DNA of 64,000 nucleotides, from the NCBI GenBank assembly GCA_964611345.1, contig CAZSYU010000001.1, positions 1-64,000 on the forward strand, written 5' to 3'. The first letter of the stretch is position 1. Every line of letters starts with the position of its first letter. Shown one piece after another: positions 1-9,403 of the stretch. Both the position numbers and the translations under genes were made by a program. Source of the stretch: JALZVT01 sp964611345 (GTDB lineage Bacteria > Pseudomonadota > Gammaproteobacteria > Pseudomonadales > Azotimanducaceae). The notes under the pieces are model-generated. The model worked only from the letters and a program-made list of their open reading frames with translations. It searched no databases and was not told the origin of the DNA.

Positions 1-2
1 TG

Positions 3-2024
3 TTCACCGGCACCGGCACCGCCGAGCAGCCGATCACGCTGCGGGCAGAAACACCAGGTCAGGTTATTATCAGCGGCACCTCTAATCTGCAGCTTGCGGG
101 TGATCATCTGGTCGTTAGCGGGCTGGTGTTTCGCGATGGTGCCAGTCCAACCCGTGACGTTATTGCCTTCCGCCGTGAACCTGGTGCGCTAGCCAATCAC
201 AGCCGACTGACGCAAACCGTCATAGAAAACTTCAGCAAGCGCGAGCGCACAACAGAAGACCGATGGATTGCGCTGTACGGTAAAAACAATCGTGTGGATC
301 ACTCCTATTTTGCGGGCAAAACCAATAAGGGTCCAACCCTTGTGGTGCGTCTCGATGAACCCGAGAGCCGCGAAAATAATCACGTTGTTGAGCACAATTT
401 TTTTGGCCGCCGGCCTTCGATTGGCGGTAACGGTGGCGAGACGTTGCGCATTGGCGTGAGCGACTACTCGCGTACGCGTTCTAATACGCGCGTAGTGCGC
501 AACTTCTTCGAGCACTGCGATGGCGAAGTGGAAATAATCTCGATTAAGGCGGAAGGGAACCTGGTTGCTCGCAACCTGTTCTACGAGTCGCGCGGCGCGG
601 TGGTGTTTCGCCATGGCGGCAACAATGAGATTTCCAGAAACGTATTTTTCGGCAATGGCGTGTCTGATACCGGTGGCGTGCGTGTCATCAACGATCGGCA
701 GACGGTCAAAGAAAACTATTTTGAGGGTTTGCGTGGCGAGAAGTTCTTAAGTGCGCTGACCATCATGAACGGTGTGCCGAACTCGCCGATCAACCGCTAT
801 CACCAGGTTACCGACGCCTTGGTTGCCAATAACTCGTTTCTGGGGTTTGACGCCATTGGTCTCGCCGTGGGTAGTGACGAGGAGCGCAGTGCGGCGCCCA
901 AAGACAGCGTGGTGCAGCGCAATCTGTTTGTAACCGATGCAACTGCACCGGTGTCGGTGTTTGATGACATTTCGGGCATCAAGTTTGCGCAGAACGCCTC
1001 CAATAATCAGGGCATGAGGCCATACGGAGCCTCAGTGCAGGCAGAGATTGAGCTTGCGCGAGCAGACAATGGCTTGCTGTACCCAACCGATCCAGCGCTC
1101 GCCGCGCTCGGTGCACCGCGCGACCTCGAGCCACTAAGGCGTGCTGACACCGGGCCTGACTGGTTCGACAAGCCACCGCAAGCGCCGCGCCAAGGTCGCG
1201 AAACGCGAGTGGGTAAGGGCGCGAAGGCGTTGCTGCGGGCCGTTGCAAACTCACAACCCGGCGATGTGCTCAAGTTGCGCGACAAGCGCTACACGGTAGA
1301 TGCCCCCATCGTTATCCCGCATGCGTTAACCATCGACGGGCGCTCGCGCAACGGGGTGCAAACCCAACTGCAGAGCACCGGTTCTGCCCTGTTTCATATC
1401 CCTGCCGGGGGCGCACTCACGCTCAGCGATGTTGACGTGCAGGCCAAAGAAGAGAACAAGTCGGTGATCAAGGCCACAGGCAGCTACTACCAGGGCACCT
1501 ATGAACTTGCGTTGCAGGACGTTGGGCTGGCTGCCGATTCTGGAGTGAAAGACCTGCCGTTTTTGGTGGCAGACGCGACAACCTTTGCAACCAGAATTGA
1601 CTTTGCTGAGGTGGCTGCCCAGGGCTGGCCAGGTGCTGTTATTTCGTTATCAGGTGCGGCGCTCGAAGGCTGGTATCTGGCGGAAGACATCAAGGTCAGT
1701 GCATCGAACTTCACCAATGTTGCGGGTCCACTCATAAGCTTTGGCCGTGAAGGGCGCGATGAAAGTACCTTTGGTCCGCGTTTTGTGCTGCAAGACTCAA
1801 CGATTACCGGTGTGAATGCCGGCGAGCTGGCTATCGATTTGCACGGCATTGACGGTGTAGTAATCGAGCGCAACACCTTTAAGGCCTCCGGCGGTGTGCG
1901 AATCAAAAAGCGTGTGCTGGGGAATACGTTTGACATAGAAGCCGCCCAGTTTGAATCGCCACCCCAGGTGCTGGGAGTGAACGATGAGCCGCTGATACCC
2001 AAAAGGGCGATCGACACCTTATGA
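3..2024 (+). CDS. PL6-family alginate lyase (chondroitinase B-like), 5' end cut by the window
   Basis: Poly(beta-D-mannuronate) lyase of polysaccharide lyase family 6, expected to cleave alginate by beta-elimination in the periplasm or outside the cell. The open frame runs from base 3, and the residues before the first ATG (126) already fit the family, for example GLVFRDGASP. The true start and signal peptide therefore lie left of the window. The protein shows a ladder of short right-handed beta-helix repeats of the type VVEHNFF, VVRNFFEH, VARNLFYES, EISRNVFFGN. After about residue 370 of the ATG-initiated frame a second beta-helix-like half begins, as in two-domain PL6 enzymes of about 750 residues. 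Its stop overlaps the next lyase gene by ATGA, so the two are probably translationally coupled. The family call is firm; endo or exo mode cannot be read from the sequence. Confidence 0.87.
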   Translation, partial: FTGTGTAEQPITLRAETPGQVIISGTSNLQLAGDHLVVSGLVFRDGASPTRDVIAFRREPGALANHSRLTQTVIENFSKRERTTEDRWIALYGKNNRVDHSYFAGKTNKGPTLVVRLDEPESRENNHVVEHNFFGRRPSIGGNGGETLRIGVSDYSRTRSNTRVVRNFFEHCDGEVEIISIKAEGNLVARNLFYESRGAVVFRHGGNNEISRNVFFGNGVSDTGGVRVINDRQTVKENYFEGLRGEKFLSALTIMNGVPNSPINRYHQVTDALVANNSFLGFDAIGLAVGSDEERSAAPKDSVVQRNLFVTDATAPVSVFDDISGIKFAQNASNNQGMRPYGASVQAEIELARADNGLLYPTDPALAALGAPRDLEPLRRADTGPDWFDKPPQAPRQGRETRVGKGAKALLRAVANSQPGDVLKLRDKRYTVDAPIVIPHALTIDGRSRNGVQTQLQSTGSALFHIPAGGALTLSDVDVQAKEENKSVIKATGSYYQGTYELALQDVGLAADSGVKDLPFLVADATTFATRIDFAEVAAQGWPGAVISLSGAALEGWYLAEDIKVSASNFTNVAGPLISFGREGRDESTFGPRFVLQDSTITGVNAGELAIDLHGIDGVVIERNTFKASGGVRIKKRVLGNTFDIEAAQFESPPQVLGVNDEPLIPKRAIDTL

Positions 2025-4288
2025 CGCCCAGGGTTTTCTCAACATTGCTAGGTTGTGCCCGTGCGTTCTGGGTAGTTGTATTTTTGGCCGGGTCTGCGGT
2101 GGCATGTGCTGCCGAGCGCGCGTCGGATCGCGCGTCGGCTAGTGCTGCAGGCATTGAACGCCCGTCGTTGATTCTCACCGCTGCCGGGGTGCGTGACATA
2201 CGCGCAGCTAATGAAACCTATCCGCTGTTCGAGGCAGCACTTTCCGAAGCGCGGCAACGTGTGAGCACCAGCATCAAAGAAGGCCTCAAGGTGCCGGCGC
2301 CAAAAGACCCTGGCGGTGGTTATACGCACGAGCGCCACAAGGAAAACTACAAGGTTATTCATGACGCGGGTTTGCTTTACCAAATTACGGGCGAGCAGGG
2401 CTATGCCGATCATGCGAGGGCCATGCTGCTGGCTTACGCCGACATGTACAAAACGCTGGGCTTGCACCCCGCCAAGAAAGAACAGTCGCCTGGGCGCCTG
2501 TTCTGGCAAAATCTCAACGAGTCGGTATGGCTGGTCTATACCATTCAAGGCTTCGACGCCGTTAGTGACGCACTTAGTCCGGCCGATCGCGAACGCATCG
2601 AAACTGACCTGCTACGACCCGTTGCCGACTTTCTGTCGCTTGAGAGTCCAGAGACTTTTCGCAAGATACACAACCACGGCACCTGGGCTGCCGCAGCAGT
2701 GGGAATGACGGGTTATGCGTTGCGTGATGAGGCACTGGTGCAACGGGCATTGTTGGGATTGGATGGTGACGGCTCCAGTGGCTTTTTGGCCCAGCTAACG
2801 GAGTTGTTTTCGCCGGATGGCTACTACACCGAGGGCCCTTATTATCAGCGCTATGCACTGATGCCCTTTGTGCTGCTTGCCCAGTCCATTGCCAACAACG
2901 ACCCAGAACGAGAAATATTTGCCTACCGTGACGGGATACTGCTGAAGGCGATTGATGCTACTGTGCAACAAAGCTATGCGGGCAAGTTCTTCCCGATCAA
3001 CGATGCCATCAAGTCAAAGGGGCTCGACACCCAGGAACTGGTGTATGGCGTAGCCGCGGCACACGGTCTTACCGGGCGCGACGATTTGCTGTCTATCGCG
3101 CGTTACCAGGGCAAGACCGTACTCAGCGGTGAGGGGCTGGCGTTAGCACAGGCAGCCAGTGCAAGCGCAAGTGTCGATTTCAACTTTCGGTCATTGCTGC
3201 TGCGCGACGGACCAAAGGGTGATCGCGGTGGTTTTGCAATTATGCGCATGGGCGAAGGCGAACTAGCGCACACAGTGATCGCCAAAAACACCTCGCAAGG
3301 TTTTGGCCACGGTCACTTCGACAAGCTCGCCATCGGTCTGTTTGATGCCGGTAATGAAATACTAAACGATTACGGAGCAGCCCGCTTCCTGAATGTGTCG
3401 ACCAAAAATGGCGGTCACTATCTGCGCGAAAACAACAGCTGGGCCAAACAAACCATTGCGCACAATACGCTGGTGTTGAATGGTGAATCGCAGTTTGCCG
3501 GTGATTGGCGGGAAGCACAGAAATACTGGCCGCAAACCAACTATTTTAGTGCTAGCGAAAACCTCAATGCAGTCTCGGCGACACTCACCGATGCTTATCC
3601 AGACTCATCTATTACCCGCACCGTTGTGCAACTTTCGCATCCAGCGCTTGCGGCACCCGTTGTGGTCGATCTGTTGCGTGGCAGCTCACAAAAAGCCGTG
3701 ACTTTTGATTTGCCGTTTTATGTGCAGGCCCAGTTGGTGGATTTTCGGGGTTCCCTGCGCAAGAACACCGCCGTGATGAAGCCGCTAGGCAAAGCCAACG
3801 GTTACCAGCATTTGTGGTTGGAAGGTGAAGGCAAACCAGAAGGCGCACACATTCAGTTGTCGTGGCTGCAGGATAAACGGTTTTACACCCTGCACTCGGT
3901 GGCGCCTGAGCGCACCGTACCGACAATGGTTCGCGTTGGGGCAAATGACCCGGACTTTAGTCTGCTGCCGTTACAGGGCGTTGTGCTGCGTGCGCCTAAG
4001 GCGAAAAATGCCACCTTTGTGAATGTGTTTGAAACCCACGGCACCTACGATGCGGCCCAGGAGTTTACGGTAGGCAGTGAACCCCAGGTGGCCGCAGTTG
4101 AGTACGTTGTCGAAGATGCAGCCGCAGGTCAGGCTGAACTGGTGGTGTTGACGTTGCGCAATGGGGGCACGCTTGTAGTGGCTGTATCGAACGATGGAGA
4201 TGCGGAGGCGACGCACGTGCTCTCGGACGGCGAGCGCAAGTGGCGTTGGCAAGGCTTTGTTGATGTTCTCTATGAGGGGGAAAGCTAA
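2021..4288 (+). CDS. PL17-family oligoalginate lyase
   Basis: Exolytic oligoalginate lyase (heparinase II/III-like fold) that would turn alginate oligomers into unsaturated monomers, which rearrange to DEH (4-deoxy-L-erythro-5-hexoseulose uronate). The 755 residues match the usual family length. An N-terminal hydrophobic segment (about residues 12-30) ending AVACAAE suggests export. The alpha/alpha-toroid part holds N218-H219 in KIHNHGTW and a Tyr cluster (residues 268-278, GYYTEGPYYQRY), where the catalytic His and Tyr of PL17 are expected. The beta-sheet part has H430 and H432 in FGHGHFDK, placed like the metal-binding His of the family. The start ATG overlaps the PL6 stop (ATGA), and the stop overlaps the transporter start (TAATG), so this is a tight operon. 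A lipoprotein anchor at the Cys in AVAC is possible but the lipobox is poor. Confidence 0.9.
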   Translation: MTPRVFSTLLGCARAFWVVVFLAGSAVACAAERASDRASASAAGIERPSLILTAAGVRDIRAANETYPLFEAALSEARQRVSTSIKEGLKVPAPKDPGGGYTHERHKENYKVIHDAGLLYQITGEQGYADHARAMLLAYADMYKTLGLHPAKKEQSPGRLFWQNLNESVWLVYTIQGFDAVSDALSPADRERIETDLLRPVADFLSLESPETFRKIHNHGTWAAAAVGMTGYALRDEALVQRALLGLDGDGSSGFLAQLTELFSPDGYYTEGPYYQRYALMPFVLLAQSIANNDPEREIFAYRDGILLKAIDATVQQSYAGKFFPINDAIKSKGLDTQELVYGVAAAHGLTGRDDLLSIARYQGKTVLSGEGLALAQAASASASVDFNFRSLLLRDGPKGDRGGFAIMRMGEGELAHTVIAKNTSQGFGHGHFDKLAIGLFDAGNEILNDYGAARFLNVSTKNGGHYLRENNSWAKQTIAHNTLVLNGESQFAGDWREAQKYWPQTNYFSASENLNAVSATLTDAYPDSSITRTVVQLSHPALAAPVVVDLLRGSSQKAVTFDLPFYVQAQLVDFRGSLRKNTAVMKPLGKANGYQHLWLEGEGKPEGAHIQLSWLQDKRFYTLHSVAPERTVPTMVRVGANDPDFSLLPLQGVVLRAPKAKNATFVNVFETHGTYDAAQEFTVGSEPQVAAVEYVVEDAAAGQAELVVLTLRNGGTLVVAVSNDGDAEATHVLSDGERKWRWQGFVDVLYEGES

Positions 4289-5559
4289 TGACGCAGGGAC
4301 GATTGCGTTGGTTCATTGTGAGCCTGATTGCGCTGGCCACCATCATCAACTACATCGATCGCGGTGCGCTCGGTTTCTTGTGGCCAGAAATCTCTGCCGA
4401 TCTGGGACTGACCAAAACTGATTACGCGATTATTCTGAACGTGTTCACGTTTGCCTATGCGTTTGGACAGACGCTGTTTGGCAAAATCTTCGACTGGATT
4501 GGCACGCGGCTCGGGTTCATTTTATCTATTACAGTGTGGTCTGCGGCCACCATGCTGCATGCCATGGCAACGGGCATTGGCAGTTTTGCCTTGTTCCGCG
4601 GTTTGCTGGGTGTGTCGGAAGCAGGGAACTGGCCGGGTGCCACGAAGGCCAATGCGGAATGGTTCCCGATTAATGAACGGGCATTGGCACAAGGCATTTT
4701 TAATTCAGGCGCGGCCATCGGCGGTATCGTTTCCGCACCCATCATTGCCTATCTGTTTGTGTTTTTTGATAGCTGGCAGGCGACGTTCATCGCTGTGGGT
4801 GCGCTGGGTTTTTTGTGGCTGATTCCCTGGCTCATACTCTACAAGTCAGGGCCCGATTCGCACCCGTGGCTAACAAGTGAAGAACGCGATTACATTCTTA
4901 CCGGGCAGAGAAATAATGAAACCAACGAGGTAGCAGACTACGCGCCTACCTCGTACGAAATACTGGATCGTAAAGAAAGCTGGGGCGTTATTCTGGCCTC
5001 CTTTTTCCTTGATCCTATTTGGTGGTTGTTTGTTGGCTGGTTGCCGCTGTACCTGTCTGAGACCTACGGGTTTGGCGTTAAAGAAATTGGACTGTATGCA
5101 TGGGTACCTTATGTGGGTGCTATGTTCGGGGCCTGGTTTGGTGGTCTGCTTGCACAAAACCGTATCAAGGCTGGTTGGTCAGTAAACAAGACTCGCAAGG
5201 CTGTTATTGGCCTTGGCGGGCTGATCATGCTTGTTTCCTTGTTGCTGACCATCAAGGCGGCGAGCCCACTGATTGCTGTGCTGCTAATGGCGGCAATACT
5301 GTTTGGCTTTCAAACCGCTGTGGGCAATATTCAAACCCTCCCGAGTGATTTCTACAGTGGTAAGTCGGTGGCATCGCTCGCAGGTTTTGCGGGAACGGCC
5401 GCAAAACTTGCCGTGGTTGGTCTCAATTTTCTGATACCGGTGATTACCGTTAACAGCTACGCGCCAGCGTTTGTGGTTGGTGCAGCACTGGCAATACTTA
5501 GTGTGCTGTCGGTGTGGATTCTGTGCGGCAACATTCAACCGCTAAAACCAAAAACTTAA
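4288..5559 (+). CDS. MFS uronate transporter (hexuronate/DEH uptake)
   Basis: Major facilitator superfamily permease of the anion:cation symporter type (ExuT/GudP-like), inner membrane. The 423 residues contain about 12 hydrophobic segments with the family opening INYIDRGALGFLWPEI near the N-terminus and the typical SEAGNWPGATKANAEWFP segment around residues 110-128, which is conserved in hexuronate and glucarate transporters. Position between an oligoalginate lyase and DEH-metabolising enzymes argues that the substrate is the alginate monomer DEH or another uronate. The start ATG shares one base with the stop of the lyase gene. Substrate is inferred from context only. Confidence 0.85.
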   Translation: MTQGRLRWFIVSLIALATIINYIDRGALGFLWPEISADLGLTKTDYAIILNVFTFAYAFGQTLFGKIFDWIGTRLGFILSITVWSAATMLHAMATGIGSFALFRGLLGVSEAGNWPGATKANAEWFPINERALAQGIFNSGAAIGGIVSAPIIAYLFVFFDSWQATFIAVGALGFLWLIPWLILYKSGPDSHPWLTSEERDYILTGQRNNETNEVADYAPTSYEILDRKESWGVILASFFLDPIWWLFVGWLPLYLSETYGFGVKEIGLYAWVPYVGAMFGAWFGGLLAQNRIKAGWSVNKTRKAVIGLGGLIMLVSLLLTIKAASPLIAVLLMAAILFGFQTAVGNIQTLPSDFYSGKSVASLAGFAGTAAKLAVVGLNFLIPVITVNSYAPAFVVGAALAILSVLSVWILCGNIQPLKPKT

Positions 5560-5595
5560 CAAACCTTCGACCATAGACTTAAAAGGGCTATCAGT

Positions 5596-6348
5596 ATGAA
5601 TTTGGAAAACAAGATTGCGATCGTTGCGGGTGGTGCAAGAGACATCGGCCGGGCGGTTTCTGAGAAACTGGCGGCGTGTGGTGCCAAGGTTGTCGTCAAT
5701 TATTGCAATAACGAAACTAATGGCGCTGAAACGGTTAAGGCGATTGAGGCGAATGGTGGCACTGCTATTGCTGTAAAAGGTGACATGACTGTTCAGGCGG
5801 ACGTGGACAAGCTGCTGGCGGCTTCTGAAGAGGCGTACGGCGGCACTGTTGATATTCTGGTGAACGTTGTTGGTGGGCTGGTCGCTCGCAAGCCCTTGGC
5901 CGAAATGGATGAAGCTTTCTTTGAACACGTTATGAAACTCAATGTGACCAGCACCTTTTTAACCACCAAGGCAGTAGCGCCAAAGATGCCAAAGGGTGGG
6001 GCGATTGTGAATCTGGCCTCGCAAGCGGGCCGAGACGGTGGTGGTCCTGGGGCTGCAGCCTACGCCACCTCTAAAGGTGCCGTTATGACCTTTACCCGTG
6101 CCATGGCGAAAGAGTTTGGTCCAAACAACATACGGGTTAACTGTGTGTGCCCAGGCATGATCGATACCGCCTTCCATGACACTTTTACCAAACCGGAGGT
6201 GCGCACCAACGTGGCCGCTGGCACTACGCTGCGGCGTGAGGGTGAGGCTTCGGAGGTTGCTGATCTGGTGGCGTATCTGGCGTCATCCGAAGCCAGCTTC
6301 CTGAATGGCGCAAGCATTGATATCAATGGTGGAACCATCTTCTCCTAG
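5596..6348 (+). CDS. SDR oxidoreductase, probable DEH reductase
   Basis: Short-chain dehydrogenase of 250 residues, cytoplasmic. In alginate pathways an SDR of this kind reduces DEH to 2-keto-3-deoxy-D-gluconate (KDG) with NAD(P)H. Visible motifs are the nucleotide-binding GGARDIG near residue 12, the NVVG segment near residue 96 (the usual NNAG variant), and the catalytic S142, Y156 and K160 (YATSK). The C-terminal NGASIDINGG is typical of FabG-like SDRs. It sits 36 bp after the transporter and just before KDG kinase, so the product of one enzyme is the substrate of the next. The family is certain; DEH specificity rests on the operon. Confidence 0.82.
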   Translation: MNLENKIAIVAGGARDIGRAVSEKLAACGAKVVVNYCNNETNGAETVKAIEANGGTAIAVKGDMTVQADVDKLLAASEEAYGGTVDILVNVVGGLVARKPLAEMDEAFFEHVMKLNVTSTFLTTKAVAPKMPKGGAIVNLASQAGRDGGGPGAAAYATSKGAVMTFTRAMAKEFGPNNIRVNCVCPGMIDTAFHDTFTKPEVRTNVAAGTTLRREGEASEVADLVAYLASSEASFLNGASIDINGGTIFS

Positions 6349-6364
6349 CGCCTCGGCCCAAGTT

Positions 6365-7318
6365 ATGAGCGGGAACAAGCGCTTGTGTGTGCTCGGTGAA
6401 TGCATGCTGGAAGTGAGCGCTGAAAGCCTCGTTGATGCCCGCGGGCCGGCGACGCTCGGTTATGGCGGCGATACTCTGAATACGGCGCTGTACTTTGCTC
6501 GCCTGGGCGGAGCCGTCGACTATTTGACTGCGCTGGGCGATGACGCGCTAAGTGCCTGGATGCTTGACTGCTGGGCGGCCGAGGGCATTAATTGTGAGCA
6601 TGTCGCACAACGGCCCGGCGGCGCTCCGGGGCTGTATCTTATTCAGGTTGATGAGCATGGCGAGCGGTCGTTTGTGTATTGGCGTGATCAGTCGCCGGCA
6701 CGCGGCCTGTTGCAAAGTGTTGACCAGCTAACGGCGCTGTTGGACAAAGCATCTCCCCGAGCTGATCTCTTTTATCTCTCTGGAATAACGCTTGCGCTAA
6801 TGACCGCGCAAACCAGAGAGACCTTCTATGACTTTGCCCGCAACTTTCGTAACCAGGGTGGGCTGATCGCTTTTGACAGCAATCATCGCCCGCTCTTGTG
6901 GAGCGATGCTGATCTGGCCCGGCACAGTTACCAAACGATGTACGCCAATACCGACATCGCTTTATCCACCGCTGATGACGAGTACGCGCTGTTTGGTGGG
7001 CACTCGGCAGCAGATGTTGTTGAACGCTTGAGTTCACTGGGCGTTAGCGAAATTGTTGTGAAAGATGGCGCCGGTGGCGCAACCCTGCTCGCCGACGGAG
7101 TCGTGACCAGCGTTGCTGCCGAATCTGTTGCGGTGGTCGACACGACGGCCGCGGGGGATTCGTTCAACGCCGCTTATCTGTGGAGTCGGGCGGTAAACCT
7201 CCCGCCGCAGTCCGCCGCAGTCAATGGACACACTTTAGCGGGAACCGTTATCGGCCATCGAGGGGCGATTGTTACCTTTGCTGCGATGCCGGCCCTGCCG
7301 CACACCCAGCAGAAGTAA
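6365..7318 (+). CDS. kdgK: 2-keto-3-deoxygluconate kinase
   Basis: PfkB-family sugar kinase of 317 residues that would phosphorylate KDG to KDPG, the last step shown here before entry into the Entner-Doudoroff route. The N-terminal RLCVLGECMLEVS and GGDTLNTALYFARLG are typical of KdgK. The C-terminal signature DTTAAGDSFNAAY carries the catalytic base D265. I chose ATG 6365, not the upstream in-frame codon at 6305. The upstream start would put 44 bp inside the SDR gene and add 20 residues unlike any KdgK N-terminus. No KDPG aldolase follows, so that gene must be elsewhere. Confidence 0.88.
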   Translation: MSGNKRLCVLGECMLEVSAESLVDARGPATLGYGGDTLNTALYFARLGGAVDYLTALGDDALSAWMLDCWAAEGINCEHVAQRPGGAPGLYLIQVDEHGERSFVYWRDQSPARGLLQSVDQLTALLDKASPRADLFYLSGITLALMTAQTRETFYDFARNFRNQGGLIAFDSNHRPLLWSDADLARHSYQTMYANTDIALSTADDEYALFGGHSAADVVERLSSLGVSEIVVKDGAGGATLLADGVVTSVAAESVAVVDTTAAGDSFNAAYLWSRAVNLPPQSAAVNGHTLAGTVIGHRGAIVTFAAMPALPHTQQK

Positions 7319-7468
7319 AAAAGTAATAAGTAATAAGCTTAGAGGCAGTAGCGACGGCGCTCCGTAGGGCCGAACTCCACATTAAATCCTTATTTTGTGC
7401 ATACTTACGTCTTGTTCGGGTGGGACTCTACAGTTCCTGAATAATTTAGTTCTAGCGAGGAAGTGTTC

Positions 7469-7864
7469 ATGGATAAACCAGCTTTTTTTGCAAAATTACT
7501 GCTCGGCATTGTTCTTAGTCTTAGCCTGGGTTTGGGCGTGAGCCTTAACGCCAGTGCGAATCACGGCGGAGCCGGGAAACATGCTGAGCGAGGCGAACGT
7601 CGCGGTCCGCCGCCACGGGCGTTTGAGGCCTGTACTGATCTGGCCAAAGAGGCCGCCTGCGAAATTCAGACGCGTCGAGGCAACATTGTTGTTGGACAAT
7701 GTCAAGTGCCGCGTCGGCAATGGAACGCAAATACCGATTCCGCAGTGGACGGAAGCGCAGGCGATAGCGCGGCTGATACGGCTAGTGTGCAGCTGGTGTG
7801 CGTGCCTGAGCGGCGTGCCCGGCGTAAAGGCAGGAAGAACGCGCGCGACAACGAGCTGACTTAA
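7469..7864 (+). CDS. Small secreted four-cysteine protein next to a two-component system
   Basis: A 131-residue protein with a clear signal peptide (hydrophobic LLLGIVLSLSLGLGVSL, cleavage likely after ASA). The mature part is rich in Arg and Gly and holds four Cys in the pattern EACTDLAKEAAC, VVGQC and LVCVPE. I recall similar small exported proteins with a GRRG-type segment between the second and third Cys; no function is established for them. ATG 7469 has GAGG seven or so bases upstream. GTG 7463 is in frame but too close to that site. It lies 15 bp before the kinase gene and points the same way, so it may be a periplasmic partner, sensor accessory or target of the pair, in the manner of CpxP or Spy. 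That role is inference only. Confidence 0.68.
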   Translation: MDKPAFFAKLLLGIVLSLSLGLGVSLNASANHGGAGKHAERGERRGPPPRAFEACTDLAKEAACEIQTRRGNIVVGQCQVPRRQWNANTDSAVDGSAGDSAADTASVQLVCVPERRARRKGRKNARDNELT

Positions 7865-7879
7865 CCGACATAGATCTGC

Positions 7880-9403
7880 ATGCAGTGGACCATCAGCCGC
7901 AAACTGTTTGTCGCCTTGGTTATCATCTCAATGGTGATTCTGGTGATGAGTGCGTTGTTTGGTCGCTTAAGCTTTCAACGCGGTTTTCAAATCTATCTTG
8001 ATGCGCGTGAATCCCCAGTAGTCGAACAGTTTGCGCAGGCGCTCGCGGGCGAATACGCGGCTAGTGAAGGGTGGTCAAACCTCGAGGATAGTCCCCGGCG
8101 CTGGCGCGGCTTGATGCGTGCAATTTTTCAGCAGAATGGGCAACTCCCACCCGGTTGGCGGCGCGGCGATCGTTTTGATGGTGAACGATTCGACGCTGAT
8201 CGAATTAGGAGCGAGGGAAACAGCGGAGCGCCAGATTCTCGTGGTGTCCGCAATCCTCGTGGGGTTCCTCCTCCGCGCGCTGGCCTCCCGCCACGAGGGG
8301 TGGGCGATCTATTGGGTATCGGCGCAAGACTGGGGTTGTTTGGTAGTGATGGGCGCTGGATTGCGGGCGCAATGGTTGGCACAACGGACGCCCGGTTAAC
8401 AGAGATCGAGGTGGCCGGTGCTGTTGTTGGCCAACTCCGCCTGGCGCCCATTGCTGATTTTGAAACCGACCTGGACATCGAATTTGATCGTCAGCAGAGC
8501 CGTTCCATTGTCTACATCGCCCTGCTGTTGCTTGTGCTCGCAGCGGTTGCTTCCCTTATTATCGCCCGGCAGTTTACGCAGCCAATTCGCCGTTTAGCTG
8601 ACGGCACGCGAGCGATTGCTAAAGGGAATTATGACCAACCCGTTACGCTTACTTCGGCAGATGAGCTCGGAGTGCTCGCCAGCGATGTAAATTCATTGGC
8701 ACAGGTGTTGGACAACAACAGGGAGTCCCGCCGGCGTTGGCTTGCTGACATTAATCATGAGATGCGCACCCCACTGGCGGTATTGCAGGCGGAGCTGCAT
8801 TCACTGGACGACGGGGTGCGGCCATTCGATAAAGAGGCCGTCGCATCGCTGCAATCTGAAGTTGATCGGTTGCAGCGGCTCACTGAAGACCTGTATTCGT
8901 TGTCCGCTGCGGACGAAGGCAGTATGGAGTTCAATTTTGTAGCGCTGGACGCCAATGAGCTGGTGCGCGAGCTGGTTGCGTCCAGTGTGGCTCGATTTGA
9001 GGCGTTAGGACTGACGCTTGAGTTACAGGGCGCAGACAGTGCCACACGGGTGCAGGCAGATGCTGTGCGGATAACCCAGTTGGTCACCAATCTCATAGAA
9101 AACTCGGCACGCTATACCGATGCGCCCGGCATCGTGCGCCTGACCACCAGCTCTTCCGCAACGCACTGGCACCTGAGTGTCGCTGACACAGCGCCTGGTG
9201 TAGCGGCGAGTCTGCATGAAAAAATATTTGAGCGACTTTATCGCGTTGATGGGTCGCGGAATCGCGCCACCGGTGGTAGTGGACTTGGGTTGTCGATTTG
9301 TGCCGCGATAGTTGCCGCGCATGAGGGCACAATTGTGGCTACAACGTCGTCTCTTGGCGGGCTGCAAATTGACGTTGCGTTATCTCGTGGGGTTGCACCA
9401 TGA
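7880..9403 (+). CDS. BaeS-like sensor histidine kinase
   Basis: Membrane histidine kinase of 507 residues. It has a first membrane segment at about 10-28, a periplasmic part, a second membrane segment at about 208-228, a HAMP linker (FTQPIRRLADGTRAIAKG), a HisKA dimerisation domain with the phospho-acceptor H293 in INHEMRTPLAVL, and a HATPase domain with the N box NLIENSARYTD and G2 box GGSGLGLSI. The G1 box reads DTAPGV where DxGPG is usual, so one Gly is Ala. The periplasmic part has an unusual Arg/Gly/Pro-rich stretch around residues 95-140. The stop overlaps the regulator start (ATGA). No strong Shine-Dalgarno is seen before the ATG, so translation may depend on the upstream gene. Confidence 0.88.
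   Translation: MQWTISRKLFVALVIISMVILVMSALFGRLSFQRGFQIYLDARESPVVEQFAQALAGEYAASEGWSNLEDSPRRWRGLMRAIFQQNGQLPPGWRRGDRFDGERFDADRIRSEGNSGAPDSRGVRNPRGVPPPRAGLPPRGVGDLLGIGARLGLFGSDGRWIAGAMVGTTDARLTEIEVAGAVVGQLRLAPIADFETDLDIEFDRQQSRSIVYIALLLLVLAAVASLIIARQFTQPIRRLADGTRAIAKGNYDQPVTLTSADELGVLASDVNSLAQVLDNNRESRRRWLADINHEMRTPLAVLQAELHSLDDGVRPFDKEAVASLQSEVDRLQRLTEDLYSLSAADEGSMEFNFVALDANELVRELVASSVARFEALGLTLELQGADSATRVQADAVRITQLVTNLIENSARYTDAPGIVRLTTSSSATHWHLSVADTAPGVAASLHEKIFERLYRVDGSRNRATGGSGLGLSICAAIVAAHEGTIVATTSSLGGLQIDVALSRGVAP

Noticed and set aside
6305..6364. Longer kdgK start inside the SDR gene
   Set aside because: Adds 20 residues unlike KdgK; the ATG at 6365 fits the family start.
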